From the NCBI GenBank assembly GCA_021825365.1, contig JAKAHR010000016.1, positions 16,196 through 80,195 of the forward strand: DNA of 64,000 nt. Reading direction: 5' to 3'. Position 1 is the stretch's first letter. Each line of letters starts with the position of its first letter. A program made the translations under genes and the position numbers. The notes beneath the pieces were generated by a model. The model was not told where the DNA came from, searched no databases, and saw nothing but the letters and a program-made list of their open reading frames with translations. This stretch comes from Nitrospirota bacterium (lineage in GTDB: Bacteria > Nitrospirota > Thermodesulfovibrionia > Thermodesulfovibrionales > UBA6898). Positions 18,399 through 25,537 of this stretch are shown here, piece by piece.

Positions 18399-18844
18399 AA
18401 AAATTCCCCGGGGATCTGTTGAAGGCTCACCGGAGGGTTTATCTTGACACCAGTATTTTCATCTATTTTGTAGAGCGCCATCCCCGCTTTTTTGATGCGT
18501 GCGATTCGATCTTCAGGGATATGGAAGAGGGCCGCATCGAGGCGGCGACGTCCACCCTGACACTGCTTGAGCTGCTCGTTCAGCCCTACAGATTGAAGAA
18601 AGAAGAAGTTGTGCTCAAGTTCTATTCCCTGTTTACGACATATCCCCATCTGAGCTGGATACCCTTGAACCTTGAGATCTCCGACCTTGCGGCAAAGCTG
18701 AGGGCCGTGCATAACCTGAAGACACCGGACGCCATACAGATTGCCTCTGCCGTTTCAGGCGGCGCCACCGTCTTCGTCTGCAACGACAGCGCCTTCCGGA
18801 GGGTAAGGGAAATCGAGTGTGTGATATTGAGTGACGGCGTTTAG
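18392..18844 (+). CDS. vapC: PIN-domain ribonuclease toxin VapC
   Basis: A 150-residue PIN nuclease that would cleave RNA when not bound by the antitoxin. The acidic site is intact: YLDTSIFIYF (first Asp), TLLELLV (Glu), TPDAIQIA (Asp) and CNDSAF (Asp). The best start is TTG at 18392, overlapping the antitoxin stop by 7 nt with GGAGG 11 nt upstream; no ATG is available before the PIN core. The overlap implies coupled synthesis. Confidence 0.85.
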   Translation: MVKKFPGDLLKAHRRVYLDTSIFIYFVERHPRFFDACDSIFRDMEEGRIEAATSTLTLLELLVQPYRLKKEEVVLKFYSLFTTYPHLSWIPLNLEISDLAAKLRAVHNLKTPDAIQIASAVSGGATVFVCNDSAFRRVREIECVILSDGV

Positions 18845-18867
18845 AAACGTGGGGAGTTCGCGCAATC

Positions 18868-18947
18868 GAAGGGCTGAAGACCGGGAAGATGCGACAACCT
18901 ACCTGTTATCGCCACACTTTCCTGTTGCCCGGAAAGCCCTTCTTTTT
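18868..18947 (+). terminator. Structured RNA element / intrinsic terminator after vapBC
   Basis: Three nested helices fit one fold: an 8-bp outer stem GAAGGGCT/AGCCCTTC (18868-18875 with 18935-18942), a 5-bp CCGGG/CCCGG stem (18881-18885 with 18928-18932) and an apical stem GCGACAAC/GTTATCGC with one mismatch around the loop CTACCT. TTTTT follows directly at 18943. The U tract makes it a terminator. The multi-helix architecture is more elaborate than a simple terminator, so a small RNA or attenuator is possible. Confidence 0.55.
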
Positions 18948-19046
18948 GTATATTGGGTGTGAAACAGGGGCGAGGCAATTGCTGCGATTGCCGGAGTCGG
19001 GGCAATCCCAGTCAACCAGCTGCTTTCAACCACGTCATTGTCCCCT

Positions 19047-19084
19047 GTTTAACCGGTAATACGCCGGAGAGGGGGGATTGAAAC
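19047..19084 (+). repeat. Solitary CRISPR-repeat-like sequence
   Basis: A 38-nt unit begins GTTTAACCGG and ends GGGGATTGAAAC, with an internal CCGG-N7-CCGG dyad. The GTTT start, ATTGAAAC end and length are those of many type I or III CRISPR repeats. I find only one copy, followed by about 34 nt and then the inverted repeat in front of mrr. It may be the stump of an array truncated by the mrr insertion, or coincidence. No cas gene is in the window. Confidence 0.3.
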
Positions 19085-19118
19085 GCCATAGTGAAAGGCC
19101 CGCGGCTTCGTTCAACTT

Positions 19119-19188
19119 GCTTCTATCTGAAATCTGCGCTCGCGGTACGACCACTCGGTTTGCTGGCAACTTGACTTCAGATAGAAGC
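19119..19188. repeat. Inverted repeat upstream of mrr
   Basis: GCTTCTATCTGAA (19119-19131) and its exact complement TTCAGATAGAAGC (19176-19188) are separated by 44 nt, just before the mrr gene. They could form a hairpin in the mrr leader, an operator pair, or one edge of the inserted segment. No matching copy is seen downstream of mrr. Confidence 0.5.
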
Positions 19189-19234
19189 TTAAATGTTGGC
19201 CCGAATAGATTACGGAAAATTAAGGAGATAAATA

Positions 19235-20143
19235 ATGGCGGTTCCTGATTTTCAGTCCTTCTTCAAACCATTACTCGAAATGGCAGCAGATGGTAAAGAA
19301 CATTCTATGAAGGAAGCCAGAGAAATAATTGCACTATATATGAATCTATCTGAAGAAGACTTAAAAGAAATGCTGCCCAGCGGCGCACAGACAAAGTATG
19401 ACAATCGCGTTGCTTGGGCTAAGAGTTATTTTGTTCAGGCCAAAGTTCTTGAAGCGCCCCGGCGGGCATATTTTCGGATCACAGATCGCGGTCTCGATCT
19501 CCTCAAGAAAGGCTATGACCGAATCGACGTAAAGATCCTAAATCAATATCCTGAATTTGTTGAATTTCACACAATGAAAGCTGCCGCTTCAACTGAAAGC
19601 GCCGAGCAAGAGACATTACAGCTTGAAACGCCAGAAGAGACACTTCAAAAAGCATATCAGAACATAAGAGGCGATTTAGCCGCAGAAATACTGGAAAAGA
19701 TAAAAGGCAATTCGCCACAGTTTTTTGAAAGACTCGTGGTAGACATCATGGTAGCACTTGGTTATGGCGGTTCTCGTGTCGATGCCGGCAAATCCATTGG
19801 GCAAAGCGGAGACGAAGGCATTGACGGAATTATAAAAGAAGACAGGCTTGGACTAGACGTAATCTATCTGCAAGCAAAAAGGTGGGACGGCACAGTCGGG
19901 CGTCCAGAAATCCAGAAATTTGTCGGAGCCCTTCACGGCAAAAGAGCAAAGAAAGGGGTATTCATCACAACAGGCCGCTTTTCCGACGATGCTATCAGGT
20001 ACGTCGAAAGCATTGACCCGAAGGTCATCCTTATCGACGGTCGCACTCTCTGCGAGCTAATGATAGACTACAATCTCGGAACAGCTACAATGGCCAAATA
20101 CGAAATAAAGAGAATTGATTCTGATTATTTTACAGAAGAATGA
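19235..20143 (+). CDS. mrr: Mrr-type (type IV) restriction endonuclease
   Basis: A 302-residue protein expected to cut modified foreign DNA. The N-terminal 95 residues form the winged-helix Mrr_N domain (with VAWAKSYFVQAKVLEAPRRA). The C-terminal Mrr_cat PD-(D/E)xK fold shows GDEGIDGIIKEDRLGLDVIY followed by LQAKRW, giving the D...QxK catalytic set, then KGVFITTGRFS. An AAGGAG sequence 9 nt before the ATG at 19235 supports the start. The gene is clearly more AT-rich than its neighbours, which suggests horizontal acquisition. It stands alone with no methylase, as is usual for type IV systems. Confidence 0.9.
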   Translation: MAVPDFQSFFKPLLEMAADGKEHSMKEAREIIALYMNLSEEDLKEMLPSGAQTKYDNRVAWAKSYFVQAKVLEAPRRAYFRITDRGLDLLKKGYDRIDVKILNQYPEFVEFHTMKAAASTESAEQETLQLETPEETLQKAYQNIRGDLAAEILEKIKGNSPQFFERLVVDIMVALGYGGSRVDAGKSIGQSGDEGIDGIIKEDRLGLDVIYLQAKRWDGTVGRPEIQKFVGALHGKRAKKGVFITTGRFSDDAIRYVESIDPKVILIDGRTLCELMIDYNLGTATMAKYEIKRIDSDYFTEE

Positions 20144-20185
20144 CGTGTGTAGTAGGCGAAGGCAATTTTCTGTTTGTTTATCATT

Positions 20186-20530
20186 ACTGTCCGGTTAAAA
20201 CAGAGCGCCCTGAAGGGGCACTTCTTCTCGTAATTTAAGTTTATCAAGCTTCAGAGTCAAAATATCTATGAGGGCCTTTCTCTCAAAAAGCATTTCTCGA
20301 ATCACCCGGCTTAACTGCAACAGTGAGGCCCCATATTTTGTCTGGTACTTAATATAGGTCAGAAGCAGAAAGTAGCACATAGCCACCCAGATTTGAGTCA
20401 TCACAGCATTCTTGCTGGTTCCCAGAAACGACTTGATCTTTAGGTTCTGCTTGATCCATTTGAAAAATAATTCGATCTGCCAGCGGGACTTGTAGATCTG
20501 GGCAATCGTCGTTGCTGCAAACCTGAAATT
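20186..20530 (-). pseudogene. IS4-family transposase, C-terminal fragment
   Basis: Only the last roughly 110 residues survive. They carry the IS4 Y-(2)-R-(3)-E-(6)-K signature in YKSRWQIELFFKWIKQ, including the third catalytic acidic residue, followed by NAVMTQIWVAM. The first two Asp of the DDE triad are missing: the frame runs into the short GGAACTGAAAAGGGGACA repeats. The stop codon at 20195 lies inside ACTGTCCGGTTAAAACAG, probably the terminal inverted repeat of the element. It cannot transpose on its own. Confidence 0.75.
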
Positions 20531-20532
20531 GG

Positions 20533-20568
20533 GGAACTGAAAAGGGGACAGGAACTGAAAAGGGGACA
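20533..20568 (+). repeat. Two tandem copies of an 18-bp sequence
   Basis: GGAACTGAAAAGGGGACA occurs twice head to tail (20533-20550 and 20551-20568), exactly where the IS4 fragment is truncated. The core GAAAAGGGGACAGG (20539-20552) recurs inverted at 23498-23511 on the far side of the DUF1566 cluster. Confidence 0.8.
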
Positions 20569-20832
20569 ACAGGCTACTTTTTCGGGTAGATTACTTTGCG
20601 TTGTCCATGTAATCAGCTCTTGACATTCCGCTGGTCACAATATTAGCCTTATTCAACGGGCGAAACATGGGGAATTACGACGAGGGTAGAATTGTTGCTC
20701 CGCCATTGGCCTGCCGGCCGGTCAGAGAACCGCAGGACCTCTACACACGCCTTTCGAAACTTTCCGGGATTTATGCTTGGCAGACCATTTCTGCACGGTC
20801 TGCATTTTTCAAAATAGGGGAGGAAGCGCGCT

Positions 20833-21429
20833 ATGACTGTCAAAATGATAACAGTGATTGCTGTAGTCTTGTTGGGGACGTGGGCTTATGGAGATGAGTG
20901 CAACAGCCTTCGGTATGTTGACAACGGCAACGGGACGGTGACCGATTGCAGAACCGGTCTGGTCTGGCTGAAGAACGCAAGTTGTATGGTCGCCTCCAAT
21001 GGGGTGCCAAACCCCGTTGGCATGCTTAATTGGCAGAATGCGATGAAATGGGTGGCCGGCCTCGGAAACGGCCTCTGCAGCCTGACCGACGGCTCGGCTG
21101 CCGGCGATTGGAGGCTCCCGACGAAGTACGAATGGATGATGATGCTCGAAGCAGCCAGGAAGCTGCTTCTGAGCAATCCAGCCTTTATAAATCCGACGTT
21201 TACGAATGCGGCTGGAACAGGCCAGTGGACCACCGGCGATTACTTTACCGGTATCGCCACCGATGGCATCTACTGGTCGGCCACGTCCAATGCGGCCCTT
21301 CCTGACTACGCTGGGTATGCTTATTTATATAACGGTCTTGTCAGTAACGCGCCTAAATCGGAACTCATGTACGTGTGGCCCGTTCGAGGAGGGCAGGCGG
21401 GCACAATCGGCACTTTGAGGGTTGAATAG
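20833..21429 (+). CDS. Secreted DUF1566 (Lcl C-terminal-like) protein 1
   Basis: A 198-residue exported protein. A signal peptide (residues 1-20, ending TWAYG) is followed by the DUF1566 domain: DECNSLRYVDNGNGTVTDC, TGLVWLKNASC, LGNGLCSLTDGSAAGDWRLP, YWSATS and WPVRGGQ. The fold is related to C-type-lectin/formylglycine-enzyme-like domains that bind ligands; no ligand is known here. GGGGAGGAA lies 8 nt before the ATG at 20833. It is the first of four tandem paralogues about 26-33 bp apart, so probably one operon. Framework residues are shared but the 45 residues before WPVR differ strongly. Confidence 0.8.
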   Translation: MTVKMITVIAVVLLGTWAYGDECNSLRYVDNGNGTVTDCRTGLVWLKNASCMVASNGVPNPVGMLNWQNAMKWVAGLGNGLCSLTDGSAAGDWRLPTKYEWMMMLEAARKLLLSNPAFINPTFTNAAGTGQWTTGDYFTGIATDGIYWSATSNAALPDYAGYAYLYNGLVSNAPKSELMYVWPVRGGQAGTIGTLRVE

Positions 21430-21461
21430 AACGGCACATCATAAGTGGGAGGGATAGTGTT

Positions 21462-22040
21462 ATGACCGTCAGAATTATAGCAATAACGGTTGTGATGGTG
21501 TTGTACGGGGCTCTTGCCTATGCCGACGAATGCAACAGCCTCAGGTACGTCGACAATGGCAACGGCACCGTGATCGACTGCAGGTCCGGCCTGACGTGGC
21601 TGAAGAACGCCAATTGTCTTGATATCGTAAACGGGGTGGACAAGAGCGGAGGCTCACTGACCTGGTATGCCGCCATGGACTGGGCGGCGGGTCTGGGTAA
21701 TGGACTCTGCGGCCTGTCGGACGGGTCGCTTGCCGGGGACTGGAGGCTGCCTACAAAGACGGAAATGATGGCCATGATCGCAAGCGCGAAGAAACAGGGC
21801 TTTACGATGCCGATCCTGACGAACGCGCCAGGCACGGCAAAATGGTCCAACGGGAATTTATTCGACAATGTCTTAAATAACAACTACTGGACGGCTACGA
21901 CACATACCAGTGAGACCAGCGCATGGTACGTTAGTCTCTATAACGGCTCCGTGGATTACTACGTCAAGAATGGCATGATCTACGTCTGGCCCGTGCGGGT
22001 AAGGCAGTTCGTGACCTTCGGCGACGTAAGCGTCGAATAA
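21462..22040 (+). CDS. Secreted DUF1566 protein 2
   Basis: A 192-residue paralogue of the preceding gene with its own signal peptide (cleavage likely after ALAYA) and the same frame DECNSLRYVDNGNGTVIDC, TGLxWLK-like strand, LGNGLCGLSDGSLAGDWRLP, NYWTATT and VWPVRVRQ. The GGQ of the other copies is changed to VRQ. The segment between the Ala/Gly-rich part and WPVR is the shortest of the four. GGGAGGG stands 11 nt before the ATG. Confidence 0.8.
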   Translation: MTVRIIAITVVMVLYGALAYADECNSLRYVDNGNGTVIDCRSGLTWLKNANCLDIVNGVDKSGGSLTWYAAMDWAAGLGNGLCGLSDGSLAGDWRLPTKTEMMAMIASAKKQGFTMPILTNAPGTAKWSNGNLFDNVLNNNYWTATTHTSETSAWYVSLYNGSVDYYVKNGMIYVWPVRVRQFVTFGDVSVE

Positions 22041-22066
22041 AAGATAGCGACAGGAGGTATGACGAG

Positions 22067-22654
22067 ATGATCCGCAGGAATATAGTCATGGCGGTGCTTA
22101 TGGTCTGCTGCTGGTCGCCGGCGCATGCCGACGAATGCAACGGCCTCAGGTATGTCGATAACGGCAACGGGACGGTGACCGACTGCAGGACCGGGCTGAT
22201 ATGGTTGAAGACTCCAATTTGCTTCGATCAGTCAAACGGCATTGCAAATACCACCGGCCGACTGACCTGGTATGATGCCATGAAGTGGACGGCCGGCCTC
22301 GGAAACGGACTCTGCGGCCTGACAGACGGCTCCCACGCGGGCCATTGGCGGCTTCCTACCAGGACCGAGTTTATGGCGATGACTGAGAGCGCGCGGAAGC
22401 TGGGCTACTCTAATCCGGCTTTTACCAATGCGGCGGGTATTGCGCAGTGGACCGCAGGAAATGTGTTTACGGACGTGTATTCCACTTTCTGGACCAGCAC
22501 CACAAGCGCGACAAATGAAGCAATGGCTTATTTTGTTTGGCACGCAGACGGCGTTGCCAGCGTTTGGTATAAGGCGGACGGCGTGAATTATTTTACGCCT
22601 TGGCCTGTTCGCGGCGGACAGACCGGCACGTTCGGCGGTTTAAGGATCGATTGA
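22067..22654 (+). CDS. Secreted DUF1566 protein 3
   Basis: A 195-residue paralogue. A signal peptide (ending SPAHA) and the DECNGLRYVDNGNGTVTDC strand open the mature domain; LGNGLCGLTDGSHAGHWRLP and PWPVRGGQ follow. The usual YW at the start of the variable part is FW (TFWTSTTS), and Trp/Tyr-rich insertions (YFVWHADGVASVWYKADG) replace the loops of the other copies. GGAGG lies 9 nt before the ATG at 22067. Same probable operon. Confidence 0.8.
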   Translation: MIRRNIVMAVLMVCCWSPAHADECNGLRYVDNGNGTVTDCRTGLIWLKTPICFDQSNGIANTTGRLTWYDAMKWTAGLGNGLCGLTDGSHAGHWRLPTRTEFMAMTESARKLGYSNPAFTNAAGIAQWTAGNVFTDVYSTFWTSTTSATNEAMAYFVWHADGVASVWYKADGVNYFTPWPVRGGQTGTFGGLRID

Positions 22655-22683
22655 AAGAGTCCGTTTGATGGGAGGAATGTGAA

Positions 22684-23274
22684 ATGAAATCAAGATATAT
22701 GATGATAGCAGCTGTGCTGTTATTGTCCTGCGCCGTGGCATTAGCCGACGAATGCAACAGTCTCAGGTATTCGGACAATGGAGATGGAACGGTAACCGAC
22801 TGCAGGACTGGGCTGATATGGCTCAAGGATGCAAATTGTCTGGATACCTCAAACGGGATCGTAAAAACAAGCGGCAATCTCAACTGGTATAACGCCATGA
22901 AATGGGTGGCCGGTCTTGGCAACGGGCTATGCAGTCTGGCCGATGGCTCGACCGCCGGGGACTGGCGCCTCCCGACGGATACAGAGTGGAGTGCGGCGGT
23001 GGAGAGCGGCAGGAAACAGGGGTTCACTTCACCTGTTATAACGAACGCGGCCGGCACGGCTCACTGGACTGCTAACGGAGATGCCTTTAATAATGTGATG
23101 CCGAACCCGGTCTTCGTTGTCTACTGGGCATCCATCAGGTTCGGATCGGTGCACGCCTGGCGTGTAGTTATGGAGTCTGGAGTCATGGACGTGGATGGCA
23201 GGAGCAATGTGGCTTATGTCTGGCCGGTGCGCGGTGGGCAGTCCGGGACGTTTGGTAATCTCAGGATAGAGTGA
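22684..23274 (+). CDS. Secreted DUF1566 protein 4
   Basis: A 196-residue paralogue and the last of the array. A signal peptide (ending AVALA), DECNSLRYSDNGDGTVTDC, LGNGLCSLADGSTAGDWRLP and VWPVRGGQ define the same domain. The variable segment (VVYWASIRFGSVHAWRVV and onward) is unlike those of copies 1-3. GGAGG is 8 nt before the ATG at 22684. No reverse transcriptase or template repeat is seen nearby, so I do not call it a diversity-generating target. Confidence 0.8.
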   Translation: MKSRYMMIAAVLLLSCAVALADECNSLRYSDNGDGTVTDCRTGLIWLKDANCLDTSNGIVKTSGNLNWYNAMKWVAGLGNGLCSLADGSTAGDWRLPTDTEWSAAVESGRKQGFTSPVITNAAGTAHWTANGDAFNNVMPNPVFVVYWASIRFGSVHAWRVVMESGVMDVDGRSNVAYVWPVRGGQSGTFGNLRIE

Positions 23275-23568
23275 GATCGGCGGAGAGCGGACGGGCCGCT
23301 TGCCCGGTTGATGAAGTTGTTTCCTGCAGCTAGTCAGGTAATCGAGCGCCTGTCGAAATAAGGGCGTCATGATCGGTGTGGTCTGACCACGCGCTTTCGT
23401 ATGCGCTATGAATAATCTGACGCGCCTCTGCTGAAGGCAGCATGGGGGCAAGACAAAACAGGTGAATACCAGAAGCTATTAGACCAACTCGAGGACACCT
23501 GTCCCCTTTTCTTGTCTCCTGGTTTCCACCACGGCGTCTGATGATTATCTGCACCAAACACGTAAACT
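23275..23568. other. Intergenic region after the DUF1566 array
   Basis: No gene is seen. A short CGGGC/GCCCG hairpin lies near 23293-23307 without a T tract. CCTGTCCCCTTTTC (23498-23511) is the inverted counterpart of the 14-mer at 20539-20552. The rest has no recognisable structure. Confidence 0.5.
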
Positions 23569-25404
23569 TCAGCGCGGCCCTGTCTCGATTTCCATGAGCC
23601 GCCTTCGTGCCACATCGTCATCCGGACTGAGCTGTAATGCGGTCCGGAATTCTGCCGCCGCCCTGTCCCGGAGCCCCTGGGCTGCATAAGCAAGACCGAG
23701 GTTTCTGTGGGCCATGGCGAAATCGGGATTCAGCCGCAAGGCCGTCTGGAATTCCACAACCGCCTCTTCCCAGAGGCGCTTTGATGCGTACGCAATGCCA
23801 AGATTATTATGGGCCTCCGCATATTGGGGGTTAAGGCGCATCGCCTGCTGGAATTCAGGAACGGCGCTATCCCACAGGTTCTGGGACGAGTATGCCAGAC
23901 CAAGGTTGTTATGGGCCTCCACGTCATTGGGCCTCAGCCGTAATGTCGTGCGGAATTCTCCGACTGCATCGTCCCACATGCCCTGAGATGCGTAGGCGAT
24001 GCCGAGGTTATTATGGGCATCAGCATTATCGGGCGCCTTCCTGACCGTATCCGACCAGAGGTTGAAACTATTCTGCCAGACATTGTTTCTGGTTACGGTT
24101 CCCACGGCATATGCCCCCGCTATCACCGTAAATACTGCCGCAAGGACCGCCGCTGATCGCAGCAGTTTTGCACTGCCCCGCGACAACAAAATCGCCAGGA
24201 AAAGTACGTAACCCACCGACGGCAGATAGAGGTATCTCTCGGCAAAGGGCTGGTCCGTCAGTCCCTTAATATAAAACGCCGGCAGCAGAGGGATACCGAC
24301 CAGAAGGAGACTGAAGAGGACCATCTTGTCCATTCTATATGCCGTCACCGCACCGGCGAGAAATAAGACGGCAATGATAGCGGAAATAATTCCCTGCGCC
24401 CCGAATAAGGAGCCTATGGGACGGAAAGGGTGAAACAGGTTCAGCTGGAAAGGCCAGAGCAGGCCGGCAAGATAGTCCTTGAAGAGCGGCAGGACGTTGA
24501 TGATGGCTTCATAGGTGGTAAGGTGGGCATTGGTCTTCGTCGGGGCAAGGCCGCCGAGGGCATAATATCTCATTGAAAGATAAATGCCCGCTACAACGAC
24601 ATAGGGAATATATCTCCCCACAGCCTTCCATGAGGTCTCATCCCGCCTCTTAAACAGGGCATCATACGCCATCAGGACAAGGGGAAGTGTAATGGCTGGC
24701 TCCTTGGAAAAGGCCGCTGCCGCAAAGGAAAGCACGGACAATGCATAGCCGCCCGCGGCGCCGTCCCGATACAAAACATACAGATAAAATGAAAGGAGAT
24801 AAAAGAAGGAAAAGAATATATCGGCACGCCCCGATATCCATGCAACCGCCTCGGTGTGTATGGGATGCAACGCAAAAAGAGCAGCGGCCATGAACGGAGG
24901 GGAGAGATAAACAGGGACAGGCAAGGTCTCCTGACCCGAAAGGAGTCTCCGGACAACCAGAAATACGAGGACCGTGACGCTGCAGTGAAAGATCATGTTG
25001 ACCAGGTGAAAACCCCACGGTTTCAGACCGAACAAGGAATAATTAAGGATCCCAAAGATTGCCGACAGGGGCCGGTAGTAGTTCAAGGTGGTTTGTGCAT
25101 CATGCGATCCGGCAAATATGTTCGTCGAAAAAGCAGACGGTATGTTCCTCATGTCTCTGAACCACTGGTTCTCCAGCAGGTCCCTGTCGTCATAGACGAA
25201 ATCACCTGAAAGGCAGTTGAAGTATACGCCGAAAGAGAGAAGCAGCAGGATGAAAAGGGGGGTACATCTCACAAGCAATGCGGTTTTAGGAGAGCCGGAA
25301 ACTGATGACGGCTCATGAGAAGAAGGCGATCCCTTCTCCTGCCCGCCCTGATCACCCGAACCTTCGCGCGGTGAGAGCTTTCTTCTCCTCGACGCCTTGC
25401 CCAC
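23569..25404 (-). CDS. TMTC-like GT-C membrane protein with C-terminal TPRs
   Basis: A 611-residue integral membrane protein. After a basic, Ser-rich N-terminus, about ten hydrophobic helices occupy residues 45-440. The first loop after TM1 holds FVYDDRDLLENQWF, whose Asp pair is typical of GT-C glycosyltransferases such as TMTC/PMT relatives. Four 34-residue TPR units (each AHNNLGxAY-like) and a partial fifth end the protein and probably bind partner proteins in the periplasm. A polyprenyl-sugar-dependent transferase is the likely class; the substrate is unknown. The start is GTG at 25404, with an extended -10 box 7 nt away and no Shine-Dalgarno. Confidence 0.75.
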   Translation of the reverse strand: MGKASRRRKLSPREGSGDQGGQEKGSPSSHEPSSVSGSPKTALLVRCTPLFILLLLSFGVYFNCLSGDFVYDDRDLLENQWFRDMRNIPSAFSTNIFAGSHDAQTTLNYYRPLSAIFGILNYSLFGLKPWGFHLVNMIFHCSVTVLVFLVVRRLLSGQETLPVPVYLSPPFMAAALFALHPIHTEAVAWISGRADIFFSFFYLLSFYLYVLYRDGAAGGYALSVLSFAAAAFSKEPAITLPLVLMAYDALFKRRDETSWKAVGRYIPYVVVAGIYLSMRYYALGGLAPTKTNAHLTTYEAIINVLPLFKDYLAGLLWPFQLNLFHPFRPIGSLFGAQGIISAIIAVLFLAGAVTAYRMDKMVLFSLLLVGIPLLPAFYIKGLTDQPFAERYLYLPSVGYVLFLAILLSRGSAKLLRSAAVLAAVFTVIAGAYAVGTVTRNNVWQNSFNLWSDTVRKAPDNADAHNNLGIAYASQGMWDDAVGEFRTTLRLRPNDVEAHNNLGLAYSSQNLWDSAVPEFQQAMRLNPQYAEAHNNLGIAYASKRLWEEAVVEFQTALRLNPDFAMAHRNLGLAYAAQGLRDRAAAEFRTALQLSPDDDVARRRLMEIETGPR

Positions 25405-25411
25405 GGCCGAT

Positions 25412-25422
25412 ATTATATCATA
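25412..25422 (-). promoter_or_regulatory. Extended -10 promoter, leaderless TPR-protein gene
   Basis: The minus strand reads TATGATATAAT, an extended -10 (TGn before TATAAT). The -10 ends 7 nt before the GTG start at 25404, so transcription should begin at or next to the start codon. No -35 is evident, and extended -10 promoters often lack one. Confidence 0.55.
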
Positions 25423-25537
25423 GCGGAGATTGCCGGAAGAGTCCTTGCACGCCGATCGTCAGACCGATGGAGATGTGAGGAAAAATAGTATGGGGAGGGG
25501 CGAAGCCGTGAGGCTTCCCCCTGTCGCGATTAACCTC

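Noticed and set aside
20833..23274. The DUF1566 array as a diversity-generating retroelement target
   Set aside because: No reverse transcriptase, template repeat or IMH-like sequence is seen nearby; only the fold and divergence pattern are suggestive.
23293..23307. A short CGGGC/GCCCG hairpin after the DUF1566 array as terminator
   Set aside because: Only 5 bp and no T tract.
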